This document shows positions 1 to 6,600 of a stretch of DNA of 10,871 bases, piece after piece. The number at the start of each line of letters is the position of its first letter. Within the stretch, counting starts at the first letter, position 1. The stretch spans positions 1 through 10,871 of the forward strand of contig JBDQGZ010000062.1 of assembly GCA_040265115.1 (NCBI GenBank). The letters are read 5' to 3'. The position numbers and the translations under genes are program-made. Origin of the DNA: M55B157 sp040265115 (GTDB lineage: Bacteria; Actinomycetota; Actinomycetes; S36-B12). Under the pieces are notes generated by a model. It did not search any database and was not told the origin of the DNA. It saw only the letters and a program-made list of their open reading frames with translations.

Positions 1-1115
1 AGTTGGTCGCGACCATCACAGCAGATCGCCTTCGTGCTCACCTTCTCGCCAGTGACCTGCTGGCTCGGCCGTCGCGCGACACCTTTGCGGTAGTCATGGG
101 CGAATTCCTGAGTCACGAAGACGTGCAGCAGAAGGCTCAGGAGTTGCTCAGCGCAGTGAAGGAGCCTTGTCAGGTACCTAGCGCAGGAAATCTCTACCTC
201 ACCGGCAATATCGGGATTGTCTTCATCCCAGAGGACGTCGAATCAGCCGATCAAGCCCTCCAGCAGGCAGCCGCTGCACTGAGCGTCGCCCGGACTCACG
301 GACCTGGCTACATCGAGTTTCATGATCAGGGATTCGTCTTGGAGTCGCAGGAACGAGTCATTCGCAGTGCACAACTCCGTGAAGGCTGGGCCGAGGCACA
401 ATTCCGCCTTGAGTACCAACCCCTGTATGACATCGGATCCGGCGCACTCGTGGGCGTCGAAGCACTGATGCGATGGAGTTCCCCTGAGCTCGGGGCCGTG
501 TCACCCGGGGAATTCATCCCCCTCGCGGAGAGTTCCGGCCTCATCGTCGACATGGGCAACTGGGCGATTGCTGAAGCTTGCCGGCAAGGCTCGCATTGGG
601 GATCCCAGGGTCTTGATTTGAGTGTGTCCGTCAACGTCAGCGCACACAACCTCATGGCTGAAGGGTTCCTCGACACCATCGCTCAGGCCCTGCGAGAGAC
701 ACATTTCAAGGCAGATCGACTGATCCTCGAACTCACCGAATCAACCCTCATCAACGCCTCCGGTCAGGTGATCGAGCTGCTGGCACAACTCGAATCGATG
801 GGTATCCGCATCGCAATCGACGACTTCGGAACGGGCTACTCATCATTCGCATACCTGCGGCAGTTCCCCCTCGACCGACTCAAGATCGACAAGTCCTTCG
901 TTGATGACATCGAAGAGGATTCCAACGCCCGATCGATCGTGGCTGCCATCATCGACCTCGGCCACCACCTGAATCTGCAGGTCCTTGCTGAGGGTGTCGA
1001 GACGCCAGGGCAACTCGAGGCGCTTCAGGAACTCGGCTGCGACCTCTACCAGGGATTTCTCAGTAGTCCGGCGATCGCTCCAGACGCCGTCAAGGAACTT
1101 GCCCTGCAGCTTTGA
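1..1115 (+). CDS. EAL-domain cyclic-di-GMP phosphodiesterase with degenerate GGDEF domain, 5' partial
   Basis: The reading frame is open from the window edge (first full codon at position 3) and stops with TGA at 1113-1115; the true start lies upstream. Counting residues from position 3, 1-110 look like the second half of a GGDEF domain whose signature has decayed to PSRDTF (about 23-28), so it should not make c-di-GMP. Residues about 120-365 are an EAL domain, which hydrolyses c-di-GMP to pGpG using two metal ions. The residues expected for catalysis are present: the EAL motif at 153-155, N211, E243, the D273-D274 pair in DDFGTGYSS, K294, E330 and E333 in AEGVET, and Q350. The usual QGYLFSRP loop reads QGFLSSPA. 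An active phosphodiesterase is inferred. Any sensory or membrane region is outside the window. A diguanylate cyclase follows 108 bp downstream on the same strand. Confidence 0.9.
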   Translation, partial: LVATITADRLRAHLLASDLLARPSRDTFAVVMGEFLSHEDVQQKAQELLSAVKEPCQVPSAGNLYLTGNIGIVFIPEDVESADQALQQAAAALSVARTHGPGYIEFHDQGFVLESQERVIRSAQLREGWAEAQFRLEYQPLYDIGSGALVGVEALMRWSSPELGAVSPGEFIPLAESSGLIVDMGNWAIAEACRQGSHWGSQGLDLSVSVNVSAHNLMAEGFLDTIAQALRETHFKADRLILELTESTLINASGQVIELLAQLESMGIRIAIDDFGTGYSSFAYLRQFPLDRLKIDKSFVDDIEEDSNARSIVAAIIDLGHHLNLQVLAEGVETPGQLEALQELGCDLYQGFLSSPAIAPDAVKELALQL

Positions 1116-1177
1116 TGACCGCCACCATGTGACTTTAGTCCCAGCCTTCCAGGGGTGGATCGATCCCGAATCGGTGC

Positions 1178-1183
1178 GATACT
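1178..1183 (+). promoter_or_regulatory. candidate extended -10 element of the diguanylate cyclase gene
   Basis: TGCGATACT contains a GATACT hexamer preceded by TGC, resembling an extended -10. It would place transcription start near 1190, about 34 nt before the chosen ATG. No convincing -35 hexamer lies 16-18 bp upstream. If this is the promoter, the longer GTG-initiated reading frame beginning at 1155 could not be translated from it. This is inferred from sequence only. Confidence 0.3.
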
Positions 1184-1223
1184 CATTGAGACAGAGCCAT
1201 TTCCGTCCTATTCGGGGAGTTCC

Positions 1224-3359
1224 ATGACCGCGCAAAGGAGGGGCGAATCCTCGGGACCACCCAGGGGTGTGCGTCTTCTTGCCCTGAGCGCTCTGGTCTT
1301 CGCCGCCTACGCCATCAGTGGTGCACTCACGCTGACACTGGGGCAAACCGCAGGGCTTGCCTCCCCCGTGTGGCCGGCGGCCGGGCTGGCGTTCGCCGTG
1401 GTCTACGCCTGGGGCTGGCGCATCGCACCGGCAGTGCTTCTTGGCTCCGTCGCCGGCAACACGGCTTTCCTGACACAGCAGGACTCGATCAGCGGCCAGA
1501 TCTTGACGCTCACCTTCATCATTGGCGTTGGAGCCGTCCTCCAGGCCATCGCGGGGGCAAAACTGGTGACAGCGGCAATCGGCCGCCATCCCACCCTCTC
1601 TACGGGTGGACAGATCGTGGTGTTTCTCCTCCTGGCCGGACCGGTCGCGAGCATCGTCAATGCGACCGTCGGGACTGCCTCCCAATGGGGCCTGGATCTG
1701 TTGAGTTCGGACCAACTCCTCGTCAGTTGGGTGACCTGGTGGGCCGGGGACGCCATCGGAGTCGTGGTCTTCGCTCCCCTCGTCCTCATGCTCATTCCCG
1801 ATCAGCGCGAGACCTGGCAGGGACGTCGGCTGCGCGTCGCTCTACCGGCCCTAGTCGCGGTATCGATCTTCATCGCCCTGTTCGTCCAGGCTGACATCCA
1901 GTCTCGGAATGAGCGGCAGGCACAAGTGAACCGTCTCGCCGCTGAGGCTGCTGATGTGCTGGCCCGGGATATGGCTCGACACCAAGAGGCCATCGAGGGA
2001 GTCGCCAGCTTCTTCGAATCCTCCGACGAGGTGAATATCGAGGAATTCAACACGTACGCAAGCAGTGTGCTCGAGCGATTCGACAACCTCCAGGCACTTT
2101 CTTGGAACCCTCTCGTCACCGCCGAACAACTCGATGCTTTCGAGGAGTACCAGAGAAGTGTCCAAGGCCTCACCGATTACACCGTGACCCAGCGGGAAAC
2201 CGCAGGCAACCTTATCCCTGTCACCTACCGCCCGGAATATGTTCCTGTGGCCTACATCGAACCGATCGAGGGAAACCGCCCAGCACTCGGCTTCGACATC
2301 AACTCCAACCCCATACGCCGTGTCGCCATCGACCAGGCTCGAGCCACGGGTCGTCCATCGGCCACCGGTCCCATCGAGTTGGTCCAGGAGGCAGGAAGCC
2401 AACAGGGCATGCTGGCGCTCGTTCCTGTCTACTCCGGTGACGTCATCGAAGGATTCGCAGTCGGCGTGTACAGACTCGGGGATCTGTTGAGGGACAGTTT
2501 CGCCAACCCCGCCTGGGATGACATCCAGATCAATCTCGTCGATGTCACTGAAACCACCGACCCTCAGGAAGTCGCCGTCCGCCCCGCTGCCTCCCCGGCC
2601 ATTGTTGACCTCGCCACCGAGCAGGATGGGGCAAGCGCAAGCCAGCGGCTCAACGTGTACGGACGGACCTGGCAGCTCCAAGTGACCCCCGTCAACGGGG
2701 AGCTCGTGTCACCGGATAGGTACTTCTCCCTGCGGCTCGATCTCCTTGCTCTCATCGTTCTCACCCTGCTTCAAGCATTCATCTTGCTGCTCACGGGTCA
2801 GCAGCGCATCGCCGTCCGACAGGCTGAGCTCGCTCGCCAGGAGGCGAATACCGATGCACTCACCGGCCTGTGGAATCGACGAGCATTCCTCCATCAATTG
2901 AAGAGCATCAACGAACGCTCCCTCGCCGAAAATTCGACCTCGGTGCTGCTCTACCTCGATCTCGACGACTTTAAGGCAGTCAACGACAGCGGTGGTCATC
3001 TCGCAGGCGATGAACTACTCATCAAGGTTGCCCACACGCTAGCGGACAACCTGAGGAGCAGGGATATCGTCGCTCGCCTCGGAGGTGATGAGTTCGCCGT
3101 CATCGTGAACAACGTCGATCTCGACCGCGGAGTTCAGATCGCCGAGAAACTCAACGCCGAGGTGGCTGCCATCACCGTCGACGGCCCCGACGGCCCGCTC
3201 GGCGTAGGAGTCAGCATCGGAGCAACAGCGATATCTCCACAGAATCATGCGACGATCGATGAACTCATCCGACAGGCAGACGAGGCAGGTTACGAGGCCA
3301 AACGTACCGGTGGCGGGGTTCGGAGCGCATATGTCGCATCCAACACTGAGACCGAATAA
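1224..3359 (+). CDS. membrane diguanylate cyclase, MASE1-CHASE-GGDEF architecture
   Basis: Predicted to make cyclic di-GMP from two GTP in response to an extracellular ligand. ATG 1224 is preferred (711 aa): it has GGGGAG at 1214-1219, and the in-frame GTG at 1155 adds 23 residues that do not look membrane-targeted. Residues 17-195 form a hydrophobic MASE1 integral-membrane sensor with the characteristic SPVWPAAGLA (47-56). Residues about 222-425 form a CHASE extracytoplasmic sensor (for example SWNPLV, then PVAYIEP and ALGFDINS). A further membrane segment lies at 506-526. The GGDEF domain begins at DALTGLWNRRAF (544-555) and keeps the metal-binding DLDDF region, intact GGDEF at 620-624, and an RSRD inhibitory site at 611-614 in the standard position, so product inhibition is likely. 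Domain assignment is by motif. The ligand is unknown. The preceding gene encodes the opposing phosphodiesterase activity, so the pair may set a local c-di-GMP level. Confidence 0.9.
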   Translation: MTAQRRGESSGPPRGVRLLALSALVFAAYAISGALTLTLGQTAGLASPVWPAAGLAFAVVYAWGWRIAPAVLLGSVAGNTAFLTQQDSISGQILTLTFIIGVGAVLQAIAGAKLVTAAIGRHPTLSTGGQIVVFLLLAGPVASIVNATVGTASQWGLDLLSSDQLLVSWVTWWAGDAIGVVVFAPLVLMLIPDQRETWQGRRLRVALPALVAVSIFIALFVQADIQSRNERQAQVNRLAAEAADVLARDMARHQEAIEGVASFFESSDEVNIEEFNTYASSVLERFDNLQALSWNPLVTAEQLDAFEEYQRSVQGLTDYTVTQRETAGNLIPVTYRPEYVPVAYIEPIEGNRPALGFDINSNPIRRVAIDQARATGRPSATGPIELVQEAGSQQGMLALVPVYSGDVIEGFAVGVYRLGDLLRDSFANPAWDDIQINLVDVTETTDPQEVAVRPAASPAIVDLATEQDGASASQRLNVYGRTWQLQVTPVNGELVSPDRYFSLRLDLLALIVLTLLQAFILLLTGQQRIAVRQAELARQEANTDALTGLWNRRAFLHQLKSINERSLAENSTSVLLYLDLDDFKAVNDSGGHLAGDELLIKVAHTLADNLRSRDIVARLGGDEFAVIVNNVDLDRGVQIAEKLNAEVAAITVDGPDGPLGVGVSIGATAISPQNHATIDELIRQADEAGYEAKRTGGGVRSAYVASNTETE

Positions 3360-3374
3360 GGTCCGCTCCACGAT

Positions 3375-3388
3375 CGATTAGGTAATCG
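3375..3388. promoter_or_regulatory. 14-bp palindrome, candidate operator upstream of the helicase promoter
   Basis: CGATTA-GG-TAATCG is a perfect inverted repeat with 6-bp arms. It starts 15 nt after the cyclase stop codon and overlaps where the -35 region of the candidate helicase promoter would be. A 2-nt loop is poor for an RNA hairpin and no T-run follows, so a protein-binding site is more plausible than a terminator. The binding protein is unknown. Confidence 0.3.
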
Positions 3389-3401
3389 GGGGTTGATCCC
3401 G

Positions 3402-3407
3402 TATCCT
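3402..3407 (+). promoter_or_regulatory. candidate -10 element for the helicase leader
   Basis: TATCCT resembles a -10 hexamer. Transcription from it would start near 3413, just where the run of hairpins begins. The matching -35 is weak: TTAGGT at 3378-3383 with an 18-bp spacer. The position relative to the structured leader is the main support. Confidence 0.35.
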
Positions 3408-3412
3408 GGCAA

Positions 3413-3533
3413 CCACACCGCAACCGCGTGTGTTTCTTGGGTCTAGATTCGACCCACTTGCGAGTCTTTAACTCCCGGATGGAATCTGCATCCGGCTCCA
3501 CGAGACGCGCTTGTCTCGTGTGAGGAATTCATC
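3413..3533 (+). ncRNA. structured 5' leader of the DEAD-box helicase mRNA with a predicted kissing-loop interaction
   Basis: The roughly 120 nt before the helicase ATG contain consecutive hairpins. P0: CACAC 3414-3418 with GTGTG 3428-3432. P1: TGGGTC 3438-3443 with GACCCA 3451-3456, loop TAGATTC. P2: GAGT 3462-3465 with ACTC 3471-3474. P3: CCGGATG 3475-3481 with CATCCGG 3489-3495, loop GAATCTG. P4: CACGAGAC 3499-3506 with GTCTCGTG 3513-3520, loop GCGCTT. All listed stems are perfectly paired. The P1 and P3 loops are complementary across all 7 nt (six Watson-Crick pairs plus one G-U). P4 ends one base before the GAGGA ribosome-binding site. Cis-acting control of the helicase, possibly by the helicase itself or by temperature, is inferred. 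I do not recognise a named RNA family. Confidence 0.6.
3522..3526 (+). promoter_or_regulatory. ribosome-binding site of the helicase, adjacent to hairpin P4
   Basis: GAGGA lies 7 nt before ATG 3534 and one base after the 8-bp P4 stem (3499-3520). This supports the chosen start and means folding of the leader could change ribosome access. Confidence 0.6.
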
Positions 3534-4886
3534 ATGTCGTTCCACCAACTTGGAGTTCACCCTGCCCTGGCAAAGGCGCTCGCCCGCCAGGACATCACTG
3601 AGCCATTCCCTATCCAGCAGGCCACACTTCCCGATGCCATCGCCGGTCGCGATGTCCTCGGCCGTGGCCAGACCGGATCAGGAAAGACGTTGGCCTTCGG
3701 GCTGGCGCTTCTGACTCGGCTCGCCGGTCGGAAGGCGAGGCCCCACAAGCCCCTCGGGCTCGTCCTCGCCCCTACTCGCGAACTAGCCATGCAGATCCAG
3801 GACTCACTCGCGCCGCTCATGCCAGCGGTCAGCCTGAGATCCCGCCTCATCGCTGGCGGAATGCCCTATGGCAAGCAGATCGAGGCCCTGCGATCAGGGG
3901 TGCCCATCCTCATCGCGACACCCGGACGACTGATCGATCTGATGGAGCGCGGCGACGTCGATCTGTCGGCGACCGAGATCGTCGTCCTCGATGAAGCCGA
4001 CCAGATGGCCGATATGGGATTCCTCCCGGCCATGAAGCGAATCCTTGATACCTGCAAGCCGGGCGGGCAGCGACTCCTCTTCAGCGCAACCCTCGACAGG
4101 GGTGTGGACAAGTTGGTGAAGTCCTACCTGCACAATCCCGTTGAGCACGCCGTGAATACTGGACAGGCAAGCGTCACCACGATGGATCACCACGTGCTCG
4201 TCGTCCAGCCCGAGGATCGCGACACTGTCATCGCCCAAATCGCCGCCCGCGAGGGACGCACCATCATCTTCACCCGGACCAAGCATGGAGCCGATCGACT
4301 AGCGAAGAAGCTAGCTCAGCAGGGAGTGCCCAGCGGAGCCCTTCACGGAGGGAAGACACAATCCGCGCGAACCAAGACGCTGGACCGGTTCAAGGACGGG
4401 CAGGTGGCGACCCTGGTCGCGACGAACGTAGCCGCACGCGGAATCCACGTCGATGGCATCAGCCTCGTCGTGCACTTCGATGCGCCCACTGACCCTAAGG
4501 ACTACCTGCATCGAGCGGGGCGAACGGCGAGAGCTGGTGAGACGGGAATTGTTGTCACGATGACCGCACCTCGCCAGCAACGCACCGTCAAGACCATGAC
4601 CGACCAGTGCGGGGTGAAGCCCACCATCACCCGGGTGAAGCCGATGAGTACCGAGTTGGTCTCCATCACCGGGGCGCAAAAGCCCGACGGAACGCCATGG
4701 CAGCCGGACACATCAGCGGCAACAAAGCCTCACCGCTCAGCCACCAGGTCGCGACCAGGCAATCGCTCAGGTCAGCGTCGTCGCCGACCAGCCGGACGAA
4801 CCCAGTCGGATCGTCCGCAGTCGGATAGGTCAAGGGCAAGCCGACCCCACAAGAGTCGATCGAAGGCAACAGCCAATACTCGCTAG
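3534..4886 (+). CDS. DEAD-box ATP-dependent RNA helicase (RhlE/DeaD-like)
   Basis: A 450-aa cytoplasmic RNA helicase that uses ATP to open short RNA duplexes, typically in ribosome assembly, mRNA decay or cold adaptation. Motifs appear in order: Q motif around PIQQ (26-29), Walker A GQTGSGKT (45-52), PTREL (80-84), GG (108-109), TPGR (129-132), DEAD (153-156), SAT (184-186), IIFTRTK (244-250), ATNVAARGIHVDG (296-308) and HRAGRTARAG (326-335). The tail from about 395 is rich in Arg, Lys and Ser and should bind RNA nonspecifically. Motif V has Asn at 298 where most relatives have Asp. The start is fixed by GAGGA 7 nt upstream. A structured leader precedes the gene. The gene is probably transcribed alone, since the next gene is convergent. 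The exact subfamily cannot be settled from motifs. Confidence 0.93.
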   Translation: MSFHQLGVHPALAKALARQDITEPFPIQQATLPDAIAGRDVLGRGQTGSGKTLAFGLALLTRLAGRKARPHKPLGLVLAPTRELAMQIQDSLAPLMPAVSLRSRLIAGGMPYGKQIEALRSGVPILIATPGRLIDLMERGDVDLSATEIVVLDEADQMADMGFLPAMKRILDTCKPGGQRLLFSATLDRGVDKLVKSYLHNPVEHAVNTGQASVTTMDHHVLVVQPEDRDTVIAQIAAREGRTIIFTRTKHGADRLAKKLAQQGVPSGALHGGKTQSARTKTLDRFKDGQVATLVATNVAARGIHVDGISLVVHFDAPTDPKDYLHRAGRTARAGETGIVVTMTAPRQQRTVKTMTDQCGVKPTITRVKPMSTELVSITGAQKPDGTPWQPDTSAATKPHRSATRSRPGNRSGQRRRRPAGRTQSDRPQSDRSRASRPHKSRSKATANTR

Positions 4887-4897
4887 AGGTGGCATCA

Positions 4898-4910
4898 GAC
4901 AGCGCCTGTC
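4898..4910. terminator. weak hairpin between convergent genes, possible terminator
   Basis: GACAG-CGC-CTGTC forms a 5-bp stem with a 3-nt loop in the 44-nt gap between the helicase and methyltransferase stop codons. There is no T-tract on either strand. Position is the main argument, and the hairpin is short. Confidence 0.25.
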
Positions 4911-4930
4911 CAGGGCAGTGCACGACTTGC

Positions 4931-5785
4931 TCACACCTTGATCGACACGGTCCGTCGGATCGACACCGGAACGTCTCGGCCCGGACCAGACAGGCGGGTG
5001 AGACGACGGACAGCAGCCTCTCGACGACTCACTGGCACCGCGGGCAAATAGAGCGAGTCGACGATCAATTGCGCATCATCCGGTGTGTGCAGCGGGTGGC
5101 TGAAGCGTCGGGCCTGATCGTCGATGACACGCAACCCGGCAGCGGCCTGCATCCGCGCGAACCTCGAGCGAGCCAGCCACTGCGGCAATGCCGGCATGCT
5201 GCGCAGTCCGCGAAAGAGTTCTATTCCCACTCGAGCATCAGCGATGTCGACCGGGAAGGTCACCGGTCGGATAGAGACGAACCGTCCGCCAGGGCGAAGC
5301 ACCCGCGCAATCTCCGCCAGCGCTCCCTCGATCGGATCGAACAGCATCACGGACATCGAACTGAGGACGACATCTGCCGATGAATCCGCGAAGGGCAGCT
5401 CCAGGACATCGCCCTCGACGACCGGCCCACGACCTTCGGCCTGCGCGACGGATAACTCTGGGCGTGACACATCGATACCGACATACGCCTCAGGCTGAAC
5501 CAGCAGGGGATGGATAGGCGCACTCCCGCAGCCGAGATCGACCACCCATCCCGGAGAAGGCCCCAACGGCATCACCAGCCACTCATAGGGGGACCCGATC
5601 CCGGGGATGACAGCGTTCTCGAGCAATCGCTCAGTGATACCTGGCCGATCGCGATGGAATCGACTCAGGTAGTCGCTCCAGTTCGCCTTTGAAGGCCGAA
5701 ACCGGCGCTTGCTGGTCACCACTCCACGATCGTGGCACACGCAGTCTTGCTCGATGTGCTGGACCAGAGCATCGTGCTGCACCAC
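4931..5785 (-). CDS. class I SAM-dependent methyltransferase (Methyltransf_11-like)
   Basis: Predicted to transfer a methyl group from S-adenosylmethionine; the substrate is not evident. Counting from the GTG at 5785 (284 aa), the Rossmann core shows motif I VVDLGCGSAP (81-90), the acidic residue of VGIDVS (102-107), EGDVLELPF (124-132) and the post-core RVLRPGGRF (161-169), as in small-molecule methyltransferases of the UbiE/Methyltransf_11 group. No membrane segment is seen. The start is uncertain: the first 20 or so residues (rich in His, Cys and Asp) look atypical, no ribosome-binding site precedes 5785, and GTG codons at 5740, 5722 or 5719 are alternatives. At full length it would be only 9 bp from the divergent heliorhodopsin gene, so the two may share control. 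The C-terminal part is variable and gives no substrate clue. Confidence 0.85.
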   Translation of the reverse strand: MVQHDALVQHIEQDCVCHDRGVVTSKRRFRPSKANWSDYLSRFHRDRPGITERLLENAVIPGIGSPYEWLVMPLGPSPGWVVDLGCGSAPIHPLLVQPEAYVGIDVSRPELSVAQAEGRGPVVEGDVLELPFADSSADVVLSSMSVMLFDPIEGALAEIARVLRPGGRFVSIRPVTFPVDIADARVGIELFRGLRSMPALPQWLARSRFARMQAAAGLRVIDDQARRFSHPLHTPDDAQLIVDSLYLPAVPVSRREAAVRRLTRLSGPGRDVPVSIRRTVSIKV

Positions 5786-5794
5786 ACTGGGTGA

Positions 5795-6583
5795 ATGGCT
5801 ACGACCACGGAATCAGGTCCGGATACTGCAGTTGCGATGAGTCGCCTCCGGCGGCTTAATCTCATCGCGGGTGTGTTCCACCTCGTCCAGATGGTGCTCA
5901 TCCTGGTGCTGGCGACGGACTTCACCCTGCCGATCACCGTCGCCTACACCGAAGGGCCTCCCGGCACTCCCCCCTCACCACAGGTCGATCTGGTCAACGT
6001 CTCCATCGCCTGGGGCGTGGCCGCATTCTTCGGCCTCTCCGCACTCTTCCACTTCCTCGTGGCCAGCCCACTGTTCTATCGCCGCTACGTTGCCGGACTG
6101 CTCGACAAGCACAACTACTTCCGGTGGGTGGAGTACTCGCTGAGCGCGTCGATCATGATCGCCCTGATCGCACTCATCACCGGCATCAACAACGTCGGCG
6201 CGATCATCGCGATCTTCGGCGTGAACGCGTCGATGATCCTCTTCGGCTGGCTGCAGGAGAAGTACGTCCAGCCTGGAGGTGGTCTCACCGCGTTCTGGTT
6301 CGGCTGCATCGCCGGCATCGTGCCGTGGATCGTCATCCTGATCTATGTCATCGCCCCTGGATCGACCAGCGGAAACGAAACACCCGCGTTCGTCTACGGG
6401 ATCATCATCTCGCTGTTCGTGCTGTTCAACTGCTTTGCGCTCGTGCAGTTCCTGCAGTACAAGCCGGTCGGTAAATGGGCGAACTATCTGCGCGGAGAGA
6501 AGGCCTACATCGTGCTCAGCCTGGTGGCGAAGTCCGCGCTCGCCTGGCAGGTGTTCGCCGGAACTCTCGTCCCGCCCGCCTAG
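5795..6583 (+). CDS. heliorhodopsin (retinal-binding seven-helix membrane photoreceptor)
   Basis: A 262-aa protein with seven hydrophobic segments that I recognise as a heliorhodopsin by close resemblance to the family prototype 48C12 as I remember it, including GVFHLVQM, LSALFHF, FRWVEYSLS, FGVNASMILFGWLQEKY, CIAGIVPWI, YVIAPGSTS, FVYGIIISLF and LSLVAKSALAWQ. K246 is the expected retinal Schiff-base lysine, E113 the counterion, and H29 and H86 the conserved histidines near it; S242 lies one turn before the lysine. Heliorhodopsins sit inverted relative to type I rhodopsins, have a slow photocycle and generally do not pump ions; proposed roles are sensory or regulatory. ATG 5795 lacks a clear ribosome-binding site. 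In-frame ATG 5837 follows a GATACT hexamer (5822-5827) that could serve a near-leaderless transcript, giving 248 aa. No retinal or carotenoid synthesis gene is in the window. Confidence 0.95.
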   Translation: MATTTESGPDTAVAMSRLRRLNLIAGVFHLVQMVLILVLATDFTLPITVAYTEGPPGTPPSPQVDLVNVSIAWGVAAFFGLSALFHFLVASPLFYRRYVAGLLDKHNYFRWVEYSLSASIMIALIALITGINNVGAIIAIFGVNASMILFGWLQEKYVQPGGGLTAFWFGCIAGIVPWIVILIYVIAPGSTSGNETPAFVYGIIISLFVLFNCFALVQFLQYKPVGKWANYLRGEKAYIVLSLVAKSALAWQVFAGTLVPPA

Positions 6584-6600
6584 CCACCTCGCGTCGACGA

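Noticed and set aside
1157..1166. GGATCGATCC palindrome upstream of the cyclase
   Set aside because: A 10-bp palindrome of GATC units is easily found by chance here, and nothing else supports a binding site.
1155..1223. A 23-residue N-terminal extension of the cyclase from GTG 1155
   Set aside because: The candidate -10 at 1178-1183 lies inside it, and ATG 1224 has a better ribosome-binding site and fits the MASE1 start.
843..1715. A 290-codon open frame on the minus strand spanning the end of the EAL gene and the start of the cyclase gene
   Set aside because: It lies opposite two well-supported genes, has low-complexity charged composition and no recognisable domain; such frames are common in GC-rich DNA.
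1851..2681. A 276-codon open frame on the minus strand within the cyclase gene
   Set aside because: It is antisense to the CHASE domain, shows no motif and has no credible ribosome-binding site.
4889..5383. A plus-strand open frame just after the helicase stop
   Set aside because: It is antisense to the methyltransferase and its translation has no family features.
6584..6600. Possible terminator between the convergent heliorhodopsin and SET-like genes
   Set aside because: The 17-nt gap contains no stable hairpin or T-run that I can see.
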